NCBI GenBank assembly: GCA_013397845.1 | Contig: VZTG01008967.1 | Coordinates: 1,875,343-1,939,342, forward strand | Direction: 5' to 3' | DNA length: 64,000 nucleotides | Origin: Melanocharis versteri | Lineage: Eukaryota > Chordata > Aves > Passeriformes > Melanocharitidae | Shown: piece by piece, positions 35,851-48,229 of the stretch | Layout of the letters: each line of letters starts with the position of its first letter | How positions within the stretch are numbered: position 1 is the first letter of the stretch | Position numbers and translations under genes: made by a program | The notes under the pieces: generated by a model | Seen by the model: the letters and a program-made list of their open reading frames with translations, nothing else | Told to the model about the DNA's origin: nothing | Database searches by the model: none

Positions 35851-37334
35851 TCCAGCGCTCCTCTAACTCTCCAGGGAGAAAGACATGGAGTGTTGGGGAA
35901 CCTGAACATTTGTGACCATAAAATCAGAGAGTCATATTCTTTTTCTTTCTTGTAAGAGTCTTATAATTCTTATCAGTCTTATTTCCTTTTGAAGATAAGT
36001 CTGTGAGGAAAAATTTGCAGTGAAATACTTTACTAAATGGCTTAGAAAGACAAAAGTTGTGCAAAACTCATGCTTCTTATTCGTGTAATGATAAATCTGA
36101 CAAGAATTTGATACTTCAGTTCAGTTGTATGTAAGGATGACCTGTATTGAAACACATTTTTATTTTGTTGCACTTGATTTTTATTTGTTCTCTGGTGGAA
36201 TGCAAGCCAAAAGATCCTCTCAACTACTGTAATATGCAGCACAGGATGTACGTAACAAATTTGATATGGTCCTAAGGGAGTAAGGATTTTCTAATAATGT
36301 AAAATATTTGGGATAATGGAGAAGAGAAGAAAGCTTTTGTGCGGCATGAGCAGGGATTTTAGGAAATGTGTGGAGAGGTGCCTTTCTTCCATACATGTTT
36401 TTTTTCTTGCATATTATTAGTGTCTGAATTTTTCCAGCAGCAATGTAAAGGGGAGCTTTGCACTTCATCACATAAGTTGAATGTATTTACTCTTGTGTAA
36501 CTCAGAAAATCCTTACGTTCCTTCTTGCAGCAAAATAAACCTGAACTCTAACACTCTTTTGTATCTCCCTCTGGTATACTCACATCTGGAGCAGCTTTGC
36601 AATTAGATTGTCATCTTCCATTAAGATACAAGTTTTGATTCAATAATTATCTCAAATTAATTAACTTAAGAGACTTTAATCATCGTATTCATCAAACTCT
36701 AGGATCATTATGTTTTCCTTGATCCTTAAAATTGCCTTTGTCTTAATTGTCAGTCTGGAATTTCAAAGCAGAGCTGTACAGTCATTGGTAAAACTTGCAC
36801 TTTAACCTCTGTAATAATTTTTTGCGGTGCTGACTCTCCTCATTCTGGTTTAGATGGGATTTGTTTTACAACTGACTTTTAAGGACACTTGCTCTCTCTA
36901 TGTATAAGACTACTTTCATTTTCCCACAAATCTTTATCATTTTTCTTCTCCTGTAATGCATGAAAGCTTCAATTTCAGTCTCAATTTATTAGCAAGTCAT
37001 TATATTTTTAATCTGCATGTGCATTTCTAAGATCCTTTTGTGTTCTCTCTGCCATACTATGTTGATTGGAACATCCAATAAAAGGGCAGGATTGATGGAT
37101 TGGTGCTGAATTTGGTTAAGTAGAAAATTGGAAGAGGTTAAAATGGTTGAAAAGGTGTTCCAATTTTTGGCATAGTAATGAGAAAGAAAGTGGGATCATA
37201 TGTAGGGAAGTGAAGAACAAAAGAAAAACTGGCAAATGAAGTTAACAGACCATGAGTTGTGTGTGGAGGAATGCAAAAGAATGGAGACATGATATTAAAA
37301 AATTAGATCTGTGTCTCGATTTGCATTGTGAAAA
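35851..37334. other. Unique sequence, no gene seen
   Basis: The first 50-60 bp may still be diverged LTR. The rest is AT-rich with frames of 66 and 83 codons on minus and no recognised feature. Confidence 0.55.
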
Positions 37335-37480
37335 ATGTAGAGCTGGAGAGGATCCTCAGAACTAAAAGGGCTGTTAGTCTGGAGGGCATTTTCAGTCTTG
37401 TTCCTCCACAGAGTATTAAAAATCTTCTATGAGATTTTACTCAAGGACCTGTTTTTCAACCTGACTTTTGTGCAAATTGT
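37335..37480 (-). mobile_element. Very old CR1 3' fragment, antisense
   Basis: GTAGAGCTGGAGAGGATCCT, then 'agtctggagggc' and 'TTAAAAATCTTCTATGAGATT' follow the reverse complement of an ancestral amniote CR1 3' region (agagctggaaaggacctcgagaggtc ... taaaaatctccaatgatggagatt). Similarity is patchy and the avian tail repeat is absent, so the call is tentative. It would be the only CR1 piece here on the minus strand. Confidence 0.35.
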
Positions 37481-40400
37481 CTGACCCCTAAGCTGAAAAT
37501 AGTGCAAAAAGAAAAGACCAGTTTTTCTTCTCTGTCATTACAGTAAGATCACCAGAGATAGTACAGATATGTGACTAGAAATCTCACCACATTTTTGACA
37601 CCAATGGGATAATATGCAGGATTTTTTCCTCAATTTAGCTTGCTACTAGTAGCATGTGCTCTATTTCCTTGTCTGTTTCCCCATGTTACTCATGTTACTT
37701 GTCCTCGGTGTTCAAAAATAATCCACACTGATGTTGAGTGCTGAACTAAAAATACTTAACAAGACTTGGTAATATTGGTATCTGCATCTGATACCACCTT
37801 TTGTTCTGGCTGCCTATTTTCACCTCTCTGACACTTGCCTCAGTCCATGTCTTTTTATACAGTGTAATACATACATGTGATTCTTAATGTATGGGTACAG
37901 GGTAGAACTGCTAACAGGTCTTGGTATTTGATTGCTTAAAATCTAATGAGATCTTTTCTAGTGAGAGTAGGGCAACTGCACATTTATGACTGTATGAACA
38001 CTACATGCAGCACAGGTCGTGGGGCGTTCAAGCAGCTGGAGAGCGATTATATTCATATCATGATCTCAGAGCTACGCCTGGATAAGCCTTGTACACCTTT
38101 ATGTAGCCATTACTTCTGCTTGGTTTGGAAATCATACAAATCCATAGCAGAGCATTAATCTTTTAGGTTCATATTACATGTCTATTGATATTTTTCCCTT
38201 TTCCCTCTCCTGTTCCTTTCAATGTTCATGGTTTGATTTTCATAGCCATATTGACTGCTCTGCATGTTCTTTTCACTAGACAAAAGCCTCTCTGTAGAAA
38301 AGAGGAAGATTGAATGGTAAGTACTTCTTTGAAGTGAATCAGCCTGTGTTTATAAGGTAACTTTACTGCTGAAACATGAATAGCAAGAGGTGGATTACTG
38401 AGAAGACTGGTGTACCCTGGGGTTAAATACAGCTATCAGTGAATGGAGGTTTTATCAGGGAGTTAGGTCCCATCTATCTGAGCATGAACCCAAAAGGTCA
38501 AAAAGAGAAGATTGGTAGAAATCAGGTATTGCACTTAAGAAAGAGGCTGGTTAACAGCACCAAGCTTCCTAGGAAGAAGCTGTGGTGCAGACAGAAGCAG
38601 TGCTTTAGAGCTTAGGTTGGGAAGCCAACGCAACCTGCTAAACAACCTAATATAAATTGTTTCAGTGTACTGAAAGGGGAAGTGCAGTGCCAACCACCAT
38701 AAAAATAATTGAGAAGGACGCCAGAAAATGACTTAAAATGTTTATTATTCTTTTCATGGCTAATGTCAGCCACACCTTTACTGTATAAATGTCATGGACA
38801 AGGAAGAATGTTCAATATTTGTCAGCAAAATCTGTGAGCAGGTACCAAATAGAGGACAGGAGATAGTGTGCACGCCTGCTGAGTCTGTGGAGGCCTGCAT
38901 CTTGCAGAAAGTATCTCTAAGTCACATTAAGATACAATCTATGAATCTATGTAAATAATTTAAATCCTTCCCTTGAGAGCAAACCCCTATATAGCAAAAA
39001 AGAGCTGATCAGACCAGCATAATGCAATGTTGGCTTTGTTCTAAGAAAACACAGATTCTTTTTTTTTACTATAGTAAGTATTCTGTGTTTTGGTGTTTTG
39101 TGGTTTGGGTCGTTTTTTTTTTTTTTAACCCCAAAAAGACTGTAGTTCATAACTTTTGCACAATGTGTTGCATTCAGCCTGCTGCTTTTCTGAAAGAAAA
39201 CAGCTTTTGAGGACAGGAACTGCTGTGCAGCATGAACTTTTAAACAAGGAATGACCTATTTTCTGGCTTCTATGCCCACTGCTACTTCCTTTTTACCGCC
39301 TAGAGCCACAAAAGGAGACTCAGGGAGTAAAGATTTAGGAAACCTTTCCTGAGGTGGAGTAGCCACCTTGTCATTTTATTTGCTGCTTTTCCCATTAAGG
39401 CACAGGGTGAACACTGTTTGTTGCTTAGGCCTTCTTTTATAACAAGAATCCTCTCTCCATTTCACACTGCTTGGGTTAAACAGATATTGCATTGTAAGAG
39501 GAATGAAGATAAAAATGCAATGTGTTAGCTTCCTTGTATGTCAACATTTTGTGATGGTGGGGACAATGAAATTTATCTTCAGAGCTACGCTATGTGTGGT
39601 CTGTTTTTTGGGTAAGTTTGGGAAAGGGAAATGAAACTAAAGTGTCAGAAATGAGATTGTGGATTGTGTTCATAAGAACTGTGAGCAAGGCAGGGTAAAA
39701 ACTCAAAGGCATACAAATAAATTAATACATTTTTGAGATTGAAAGGATAAAGCGCATATCACAAAATGTGACTTGGGGATATGAATATAGATACTGTAGA
39801 AAAATAAGTGTAGGCATTTATGTAGAAAAAAAACTAGATCAAAGGAAATGTGTTCTGGATCAGATTCTCACAGCCAGGCTGTATCTTTGCACTGCCCTGG
39901 AGATGGAATCTCACACTCACTCGGCTTCCATTTGCAACTGGATTGCAGTAGCTCTGCAGCACAGAGGAGCCAGGATTTGTGTAGACCTGGCTCCTTGGCC
40001 CTGGAGGGCTAATAAGAACTAAAATGTTGGTACAAGAAAGAAGTATTTTAGGATTATTTTGAAGGCTAAAGTACTCACACATGCAACATTGTTTTGCAAC
40101 CTAAACTAGTTTAGTTGGTCTAAACAGTAGCTTATATTTGGAGAAATAGAACATAAATAAGTAAAAAAGGAAACACAATGGAAAAATCATTTGATAAGAA
40201 ATAGAAAGGTAGGAAACCTTTGTTGTCATTCTGCTACCATAATTTTATGCCACAGCAGGACATAAAGAAATCAAAATTACCAGTTATGCATTGTAAATAC
40301 CCACAAAACCAGAACGCTTCTTATGCAAAAGAAAATGTTTCTCTGTAGCTGCCTTTAATTTACCTTTATTGTGCTTTGGAGTACAAGTGAAAAAAAGCCG

Positions 40401-41031
40401 AACGCACCTACTCACTCATACCCCAGTAGTTTCCCTTTATCAACATATATGTCATATTTTTATACTACCTAAATAATGCCAGCATTTTCAACCAGTATTT
40501 TTAAATTTCACACATCTTTTACTTTACAAAATCCTAATTTAATACATTTAAAAGAAATCTATGTTTTTGAGTGGAAATATCTTTACCAGTTTAAGTGATG
40601 ATCTTTACAGATTTGAATTAAATTGATGTATAGAGCTGGAAGTAAACTGAAGCAGATACTAAATTAGTATAAATTGCAAGCAATTATACTTAAGTAAATC
40701 AAATTAAAACAATTCACTCTGATGCAAGTGAGCAATGACTAAGATCTTAGGTTGTAGGTTGCAAAGTTAGAACAAAAGTTAACAGATACAGTCACCATTT
40801 TCATTTTGCACAGCATATGTCACTTTGAGCCACATGCTGCAAATTGTGATTTGAGTCCAGCTGTTAAAGGCAGGTATCTACAGTGACATCACTGTAAGCT
40901 GTAAGGAATTTTAAAGCATTTATCATAACTCAGAAAGATGCAGGTATGTTCTGCCCCAAAGCCTCAGGGTATCTTCATGTGTAAGCATGACAATTACCAC
41001 ACTCTTTCAGAAATACAGAGAACTATAATAT
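37481..41031. other. Mostly unique sequence, no gene seen
   Basis: A T-tract lies at about 39112-39126. A GC-richer patch at about 39895-40015 has open frames on both strands (84 codons plus, 82 codons minus), but I recognise no domain or repeat there. Confidence 0.55.
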
Positions 41032-41235
41032 TGCACTGGTGTTGGTGGCAAGGTTTTGGTAGTGGGAGGACGGAAGCTGCTGTCTGTGGGACTACCCCAG
41101 GCTGGACACAAGCTGGCTCCAAAGCAGACCCTCTGCAGAACACTGCAGAGTGCACCGCTGAAGTTGGTGGTGTCTCTGGGAAAACATGTTTAAGAAAAGA
41201 GAGAAATCATCAGTCAGAGAAGGGTGAGGGGAGAT
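41032..41235 (+). mobile_element. Solo LTR fragment (family B), inverted relative to the other copies
   Basis: The sequence starts TGCACTGGTGTTGGTGGCAAGGTTTTGGTAG-like at 41032, which is the U3 end of family B read in its sense direction. It continues through 'CAAGCTGGCTCCAAAGCAGA', 'gagtgcaccgctgaagttgg' and 'GGAAAACATGTTTAAGAAAAG', where the family has a TATTTAAG-type TATA region. Similarity becomes uncertain after about 41235. A 145-codon frame (40938-41375) crosses the boundary of this fragment and is probably meaningless. The rest of the LTR appears to be missing. Confidence 0.6.
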
Positions 41236-41552
41236 GGTGGCACAGACTGAGCAACAGCAAAGGGAACACTGAGTTCAGAAAAACAAAACTCCAGATCAAG
41301 CTCCTCAAAGCACAAGAATGGTCGGTTCCAACATGCAGGAAGTCAAGCGAGTGGGTGGAAGGCAAGTGTGGATGAACAAGGCGCTTCTCACTGAGTCCTT
41401 TCTTGGTAAGGTCTGCTTACAAGTTACTGTGCCAAGTGCCATAGTAGTGCCATCAGTTCCTCAGTTGTGCAGCAGATGAATAAAATCAAGTTATGTAAAA
41501 TCAGGATACATAAGCAATCATATGGGAGACGTAAATGCTCTCTTAACTTCCT
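41236..41552. other. Unassigned sequence between LTR fragment and CR1
   Basis: GC content is higher than in the flanking desert. The stretch may be a diverged LTR remainder, ERV internal sequence or CR1 body. I could not place it in a family. Confidence 0.4.
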
Positions 41553-41882
41553 TTAATGAGTACTTGTAGACGAGAGGGAGCCACTATTCTCAGAAATGCA
41601 CGATAAAAGGACAAGATGCAACAGACAAAAGCTTCAAAAAGAGAAATTCCAATAGAATCTGAGGGAAAAATTGTCACAGTGAGGGTGAGGAAGGATCAAA
41701 GGAGCTTGCACAGACAAGCTGTGGAATCTCTGTCTTTGGGGTCACCTGAACTTCAGCAGGATTTGACTCTGAACAACTTCATCTAACTTCAAAGTCAACC
41801 TTTGCGCAGGATGTTGGATGACATAACCCCAGAGATTCCTTCTCATCTAAACTGTTCTGTGACACTGTGACGTCTGTCAGGT
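41553..41882 (+). mobile_element. CR1 LINE 3' end, diverged
   Basis: Block order follows CR1: 'AAAGGACAAGATGCAACAGA' near 41606-41625, 'GAGAAATTCCAATAGAATCT' near 41641-41660, 'TTGTCACAGTGAGGGTGAGG' near 41671-41690, 'AAGCTGTGGAATCTCTGTCT' near 41716-41735, and a decayed tail with 'TTCTCATCTAAACTGTTCTG' near 41839-41858. Several indels are visible and there is no open frame. The start is approximate. Confidence 0.7.
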
Positions 41883-42130
41883 GCTCTGTCTCTGGGTGGT
41901 CACTGAAAAACCTTCTTTCCTGTAACCCATTCACAGGAGTGCAGGCAGGAAGGAGGCAAAATTCACACCCTGAGAGGCAGGTACAGGTTCCCTACCAGCA
42001 ATGCCCGTCAGGAATGGAACAATGACCAGGAGGAGGAAAGGCGCGCCCTTCAGAACAAAGAGAAACTTGGCTGAGGTACAGGAACTCGACGCATACTTCC
42101 CCTCGGTTTGTGACTATGGGAAGTAAGCTG
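41883..42130. other. Unexplained GC- and CpG-richer segment
   Basis: The segment contains GACGTCTGTC just before it, then GCCCGTCAGG, GGCGCGCCC and CTCGACGCATAC, giving a local concentration of CpG not seen in the surrounding desert. It follows directly on the CR1 tail and ends abruptly where AT-rich sequence resumes near 42130. I recognise neither a protein nor a repeat family. It may be an LTR or ERV remnant, or a regulatory element. Confidence 0.5.
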
Positions 42131-44189
42131 GAAGTGTTGTCAATCAGTACTACTGTAAGTAATTAGCTCACTAAAAGTGTATCATTACTGATTTTTTATT
42201 GGATCAAAAAGTAGACTAATATACAGTGTAAAGTGAATTATTCCTTTTTTGCAATATGTAATCATTCTTGGTGACAAGGATTTATTTAGTTGTTTAATAT
42301 TTTACTAATTTGTTCCTAAATTATTGTGTTAAATGTTTAAAGTGTAAACATAACAAATTTAGCAAATTGTATTATCTAAGTCCAATGACATCTTTTTAAA
42401 GTATTTATTTTGGAGGCCAAATGTTAAATTAAGAACACTATCTCAGTGTTTTAGAGGAAAACCACTACATACACCATAAGCACAGCTCTATATAAATATC
42501 ACTCAATTAAGAATTTGTAAGGTTTTGTTTCAAGAACATTGCCTTTATATTATTTTAATACCATTTTAATGAAAGAGAATTAAATACTGAAAGAATTAAT
42601 ACTGAAAGCACACACACTAGAAAATGTTATTATTTCCAAGGAAATGACAAGAACTTGCTTCTGAAAATATGAATATTATTATTCTTCTGTAAGTAAACAC
42701 CCAGCATTCATTTTCTGATTTAATTTTTTTCATGGAAGGATAGGATCTCAAGAACATAGGATTAAAGAGTTCATTAGTGAGGCAAGTGTCTAGAAAGAAT
42801 AATGCAAATAGTTCTACACTGACTCCTTCAAATTATGCCCACAGTCACAAATGCAGATTCATACTTTTATTTTGTATCACCTGTTCCCAAACACTCAGCT
42901 AAAAAAAACCCCAAAAAACCAAAACAAAAGCCTCATGTCAAATGACACTGTATCAAAACTCAACGGTCTAAATGTATCTTCAGAATTGAGAGTATAAGCT
43001 TAACTAACCTAAACTGCAGTATGCATACATCTTGCTTATTTTTTTCGTGCAGTGATGCCCTTTCATTGGAGTATACAAAGAAAAATATATAAGAACTTTG
43101 CTACAGACTTAGCTTCGGAATTCACAATTTCACTTATGACCAACTTTTTTACATTTTATTTAAAATTATGCATCAAAAGACCATTATGGGAAAAGGATCA
43201 CATGGTGCTCAGGTATCTTTGCTGGATCTAGTGGGCAGTGTTACTTCCTTTTCAATTCTTAGAAAACTCGCTGAGAAGGGAATTCTGTGGAGAAATTACA
43301 AGGAATTCCCCCATCCTGCATATATGAAGTTACTGAATTATATGCAGTTAACTTCAGCTGAAGTTTTGAGTTCTGACCCAGAGAATAAATGGAAGAGAAG
43401 GAATGTAAACAAGGGAGAAAGAGAATAAATATTTACATCCTATTCTATGTTGACAATGCTGCAAACACGGTAGTATTCAAAAATGGAGGAAAATAATGCA
43501 AACCTCCCACAGTGCTAACAATGTATATAGGTCTGAATTTAAATATATGTAACATATTTTTTCAAGACCATCAAAATTTTCAGCTCCCATAACAATCTCT
43601 ATTTCTCCTGTGTAAAGATTTATTTATACTCTACAAACAAAACTCAAAACATAGTTTTTGGCTCACAAATAACTAGACTGATGTTAAAATATAATTGCTG
43701 TTGCTTACATAATGACTACTCTCTGAAGTGTATTCCCAAAGCTTCATGTATTTCTTATTCTCTCAGGTGTTTTGAGATTCTTCCATCTCTCAGTATGGAA
43801 AACTTAAAGTATGTTTTGAGTGCATTAAAAAAACAAAAAAACCCAACAAAACAAACAACATACCAGTTTGGCATGTGTTGCTTTTACCATTTGACTAACA
43901 TTTCTACACCAGTAAGTGGTGTGAAATTGTCTATCACAGAAAGCTGAAGAAAAAAAGTCTAGTTTCCTAATTTTTCTCTCGTAAAGGACCCATTTCAAGT
44001 CCTGTTGAAATCAAAGGATTTTTGGACAGCCATTGATATGAAGGGGAAATGGATTCAGGTTTTCAGTAGGATTCTGGCAGGTTTTGTTGCAAGGTAGAAC
44101 TCTCCCACAGTGAAAGTCCATGGCTTAGAGACTGAATAGGACAGAAGAGTGTGTGAAAGAGTGGGGATTTGTTGTTTTCAATTCTGCCA
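42131..44189. other. AT-rich unique sequence with a faint old repeat motif
   Basis: Frames of 86 and 88 codons (43168-43428 and 43681-43947, plus) have no recognisable domain. Near 43990-44060, TCCTGTTGAAATCAAAGGAT and a following 'CCATTGATATGAAGGGG..ATGGATTCAGG' recall an ancient amniote interspersed motif of the type 'attgaagtcaatgggag'. That assignment is weak. Confidence 0.5.
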
Positions 44190-44980
44190 CAATCATATGA
44201 AGTTCAACAAGTAAGTGCCAGATTCTGCACCTGGGATGGGGCAATCCTGGATGTATGGACAGCCTGGGGAATGAGATGCTGGAAAGCAGTGCCATGGAAA
44301 GGGACCTGGGGGTCCTGATCGATGGCAAGTTGAACATGAGCCAGCAGTGCCCGGGCAGCCAGGAGGGACAACTGTGTCCTGGGGGCATCAGGCACAGCAT
44401 CACCAGCCGGGCAAGGGAGGGGATTGTCCTGCTCTGCTCTGCACTGGGGCAGCCTCACCTCGAGTGCTGGGGGCAGTTTTGGGCACCGCACCGCAATATA
44501 AAAAAGACATTGAACTACTAGAAAGCATTGAAAGGAAGGCCACAAGGATGGTGAAGGGTCTGGAGGGGAAGGTGTGTGAGGAGCGGCTGAGGTCTCTTGG
44601 TCTGTTCAGCCTGGAAGAGACTGAGGGGAGACCTCACTGCAGTTACAGCTTCCTGTCAGGGGAAGAGGGGGGGCAGGTACAGATCTCATCACTCTCGTGA
44701 CCAGTAACAGGACTCGAGGAAATGACGCGAAACGAGTCAGGGGAGGTTTCGGTTGGATATCAGGAAAATGTTTTTCACCCATAGAGTGGTTGGGCCCTGG
44801 AACAGGCTCCTCCGGGAAGCGGTCACAACACCAGCCTGACAGAGTTCAAGAAGCTTTTGGACAATGCTCTCAGGCACATGGTGTGATTCTTGGTGTGCCC
44901 TGTGCAGGGCCAGGAGTTGGACTCAGTGATTCTTGTGTGTCCCTTCCAACTTAGCATATTCTAAAATGCTGTGATTCTGT
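44190..44980 (+). mobile_element. CR1 LINE 3' end with readable reverse transcriptase tail
   Basis: This is the longest CR1 piece in the window, about 790 bp. The frame 44255-44521 (88 codons) reads MLESSAMERDLGVLIDGKLN and SITSRAREGIVLLCSALGQP, recognisable as the C-terminal part of the CR1 reverse transcriptase protein. A second frame (44347-44700) continues it with 'KDIELLESIERKATRMVKGL' and 'RLRSLGLFSLEETEGR', so a frameshift separates the two halves near 44500. Downstream lie CR1 3' UTR blocks GTTGGACTCAGTGATTCTTG and 'GTCCCTTCCAACTTAGCATATT', ending AAATGCTGTGATTCTGTG. The element is 5'-truncated and inactive but less decayed than the copies at 5.6 and 41.6 kb. Confidence 0.92.
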
Positions 44981-46819
44981 GCTATCTGGCCTTAGACACA
45001 TCAACTAGTTTCACTGTCTTGAACATATTTGTAAGTTGTAATAGTTTCCACACCATTTTATGTGCAGTAACTAATCCACCATGTACCAAACTTGAACTTG
45101 TTTGTGTTGTTGTATCCTGTGCTAACTCTCACTGTTTATCACCAGCCATCTTTTACTGTAAAAGATATCTTAAACCAGTGCTTCTAATTCCTTCTGTTTC
45201 TTGTAGCTTGTCTTTGTCAGAGATAGTTCTTTCCATTGAGCCATCTTCTGTTTCTCCCTAGAACTGAACTCTGATCCTCAGTGGCCCTGGAAATAAAAGT
45301 CCAAAAATAAACTAGGAGGATAAGTATTAACAAGTGCATCAACAGCCTTGTTTTTCCCATCTTTTGTACTCCTTGCTTAGACTTCTAGAATATATATAAA
45401 GTTTTTTTAAACGCCAGCAGGATATCACTCATAGAAAGGTCTGGATAACCTTCAAGAGGTGATAAACCTTTCAGTGCTGCTGAAGGTGTTCTGCATTCTT
45501 GAAGATGCCATTAACCACTCAGATCAGGAGAGTGTGCACAAAGACGTGCACTAAGCTGGCTTGTTCATATTGAAGAGGAATAGTCACTGCAACTAAGAGA
45601 CACAAAGATACAGCTGTATTACTTTTCTTGTATTACAAGAGACAAAAGGAGTGTAGGCCTGTGGCTGACTGGATTTTGTGAAGCTCAGTGTAGAGAGGAC
45701 GATTTCTCCTTCTCAACATTTTGCACACCCCCACACAGGGAAGCCACAACCTGCTAAATTCCTTGGGGCATGGGTCTGTCATTTTCATTGTTTCAAATAA
45801 GAAAATTGTTTCTCTGCAAAATTTTATTGTCTTTCACTGCATGTAATAAATCGTATTACTCTGTGCATGCTTTTTGAGGCAGCTTTTTAAAATTCAAATT
45901 TGGTATCAGTTTTCTTCGAAAATGATGGAAGTAGTTATTAGTCTGTGAGCATCTGTTAATGCTAGAGACAAATATAAAATCCAGATTAGCAACTTCTATT
46001 TTTTATTTTTCTAACATTTTTAACTTCTGAAACATCTGCTTGAGCTATTTTTCTCCTTGCATCTCAACTGCTCCATTGAAGTAGAGAGAGGTGAGCAAAG
46101 CAGCTTGAGACTTCAGTTTGAAATATATTAAATAGGAACAGCTCAAAGGGGAAACATCTGCTGAAGTGAAAATGTCTGTGCAGGATTGGAAAGCAAGATT
46201 TAAAGACTGAGGAATAGGAGAAAGAATCTTTCAGAGTATTTAAAATAGGATCTAGCTGATTTTTATAGTTCCCTTAGGTTGTTCAAAATCAGTGCCTGGG
46301 TCAGAGAGGTACACAATGTTGTGCAGATTCCTTTTCCTGTATTTGTGCCTGTGTTACTTCTTACTTGAAAGCAAGCATGACCTAAGTTGCATAGCATCCA
46401 GTTAGCTTCAGACCTGTCATTTATTTATTGCTCTTGCACATGATGGAGAAACCATGAGATAATCTTGTACAAAAAATCAAGCTGCCTACTGATCTAATCA
46501 AATCCATTACACTTCCAAGCATCTGTACATCAAGTCCCACAGCACCTTGCCAAGTCATCCACCTGGATCTAAAGAAGGGCTGTACAAAAGATGGGCCTGA
46601 TAGTCTGTGTGAATTCCCATAGTCTGTCCACAGGAGCATATGTTCACTGAATACATATACACAGAGTAAAAAACCACCACTGTTTATTCAGTCCTTGGCA
46701 TATGCAACAAGAGGTGACTCTTCCTTATTCAGCGCATGATTACAAGATTATGCATCCTTGTAATACGGGTCTGGAGGAAATTACATACCAACTTCCCAGG
46801 AAAAGTGTTTTATTTTTAC
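44981..46819. other. AT-rich unique sequence, no gene seen
   Basis: A 96-codon frame (44971-45261, plus) starts in the CR1 tail and has no recognised domain. A 72-codon minus frame lies at 46421-46639. No mobile element was recognised. Confidence 0.55.
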
Positions 46820-46869
46820 AGAAAAGAAAGCAAAAAAAAAAAGAAAAAAGAAAAAGAAAGAAGAAAAAC
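46820..46869. repeat. A-rich (GAAA)-like low-complexity tract
   Basis: Runs of A are broken by single G residues, including an A11 run near 46832-46842 and AGAAAAAAGAAAAAGAAAG-type units after it. It could be a decayed retroposon tail, but no body is recognised upstream. Confidence 0.85.
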
Positions 46870-47822
46870 ACCCAACCCTAGAGCCCCTGAGACTGGCCTT
46901 AGCCAGATGTTTTAATTTCAGAGGATTGATCTATGAAGGATGGAAATTTCTTTGGCATTGCCTGGAGGGTGACAGCACACTGACAGCTTTCCTGGTCAGA
47001 GGACAAAAATTGTCACAGAATTTGCTGAGGAACATGATAGAAGAAAATTATGTCTGGAGAGCTAATTCCCTTCACCTATCACAGGAGGAAAGCAGGAATA
47101 TTTACATCCAGATGAATGCATGCGTAGTGTCATAAATAAGAAAATAAAGTACATTAGCTGTCTTCAAGACAATAAAATCATCTGCCATGCATCTTAGTCA
47201 GGGACTCACCCAAGTATCTTTAAGTCTAGTTCCCTGAACATATGAAAAATCAACCATCTTTAGAAAAGAGGAGTGGAAAATATTTGGGCTCATCCCACAT
47301 TGCCTTTAACTTGTTTTATCTACCTTTTCTTTGAGAGTTTAAAAACTCCAGTGATTCTATCTGGCTTTTTTAGAGATAAGATGAGCCAGTAGGGGACAAC
47401 CACAACTAACATATGTAATGTCAGATTCTATGAGGTGCAGTACCTGCAGGCTGTGGGCTGTGAGGCCTTTGCTAGATATTATCAGAAGCCATTAGATTAG
47501 CTGAGACTGGAAAGAAGAGAACATATGTGACCCACCTGCCTTTCTTTTGAAGTGTTGTCTATGGAGGATTGCAGATCATTAATCTTTAGAAATTCATACT
47601 CTTCGCAAAAAAATTAAGAGAACTGAAAGTCCTACTTATGAAAAAGAAAAATAAATATGCAGGCTACTGTGACACAATAATTTGTGAAAAAATAAAAAGA
47701 AAAAAGATTGATTTGCTGAGCATCTGAGAACAGAATGACTTTCAGAATTCCAAATTAGTAGAAATTCCAGTGATTTATAATACTTATAGTACTATCAGCC
47801 AGCTGGTGCTTGTCTCCTGCAG
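46870..47822. other. Unique sequence, no gene seen
   Basis: A 69-codon plus frame (46926-47135) has no recognised feature. The right end, GTGCTTGTCTCCTGCAG at about 47806-47822, resembles a splice acceptor for the next segment. Confidence 0.5.
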
Positions 47823-48229
47823 CATAATTATACAGGCAAGGAGTAGAGACTCTACAGACAAGGGGTGCAGAATGCACGTGAGGAGGTAGGGTTTGGGAGC
47901 ACATTGCAGGAGAATTTTTGGGAGCAGAGCAAAAAACTCAGGGAGGACATTGTGAAAGGGCACGAAGGGTAGAAAAGTGCAGGGGAAGCCTCCCTGAGGA
48001 GTATTGGCTCAGGAAAGCCTACAGGAAGAGTCTGAGGAAGGGTTGGAAATGAGAGACTGATGCACTCATACTCACAGTCTTCCCAGGCCTCACAGTCTGA
48101 CCTCACAGTTTGAGACGTTCCCCAGTCCTGAGAGTCAGAAAATCCCAGACTCCAGGGGAATGTAGAAGGTGACAAGATCATGAAATGCTGCCTAGAGAGA
48201 CAGTAGGGTATCACTGTGGAGAACTACAG
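47823..48229 (+). other. Candidate non-coding exon (exon-like segment)
   Basis: This 407-bp, GC-richer segment is preceded by a pyrimidine-rich CTTGTCTCCTGCAG and ends CTACAG before GTGAGC (donor GT at 48230-48231). That is a plausible plus-strand acceptor and donor pair. Inside, plus-strand stops are frequent and the only long frame is on the minus strand (120 codons, 47852-48214) with no recognised domain, so if transcribed it is more likely a long non-coding RNA exon than coding sequence. No known repeat is recognised in it. Splice-like signals occur by chance in large genomes, so confidence is low. Confidence 0.25.

Noticed and set aside
35499..35955. Open frames of 136 (minus) and 139 (plus) codons on opposite strands of the same DNA
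   Set aside because: Both sit on the GC-rich internal repeats of an LTR. Frames open on both strands at once are typical of repeat composition.
40938..41375. 145-codon plus-strand frame
   Set aside because: It starts in unique DNA and runs through a family B LTR fragment into unassigned sequence. No domain is recognised and part of it is clearly LTR.
44255..44700. 88- and 117-codon overlapping plus frames as a possible gene
   Set aside because: They do encode recognisable protein, but it is the C-terminal piece of a dead CR1 reverse transcriptase, separated by a frameshift, not a host gene.
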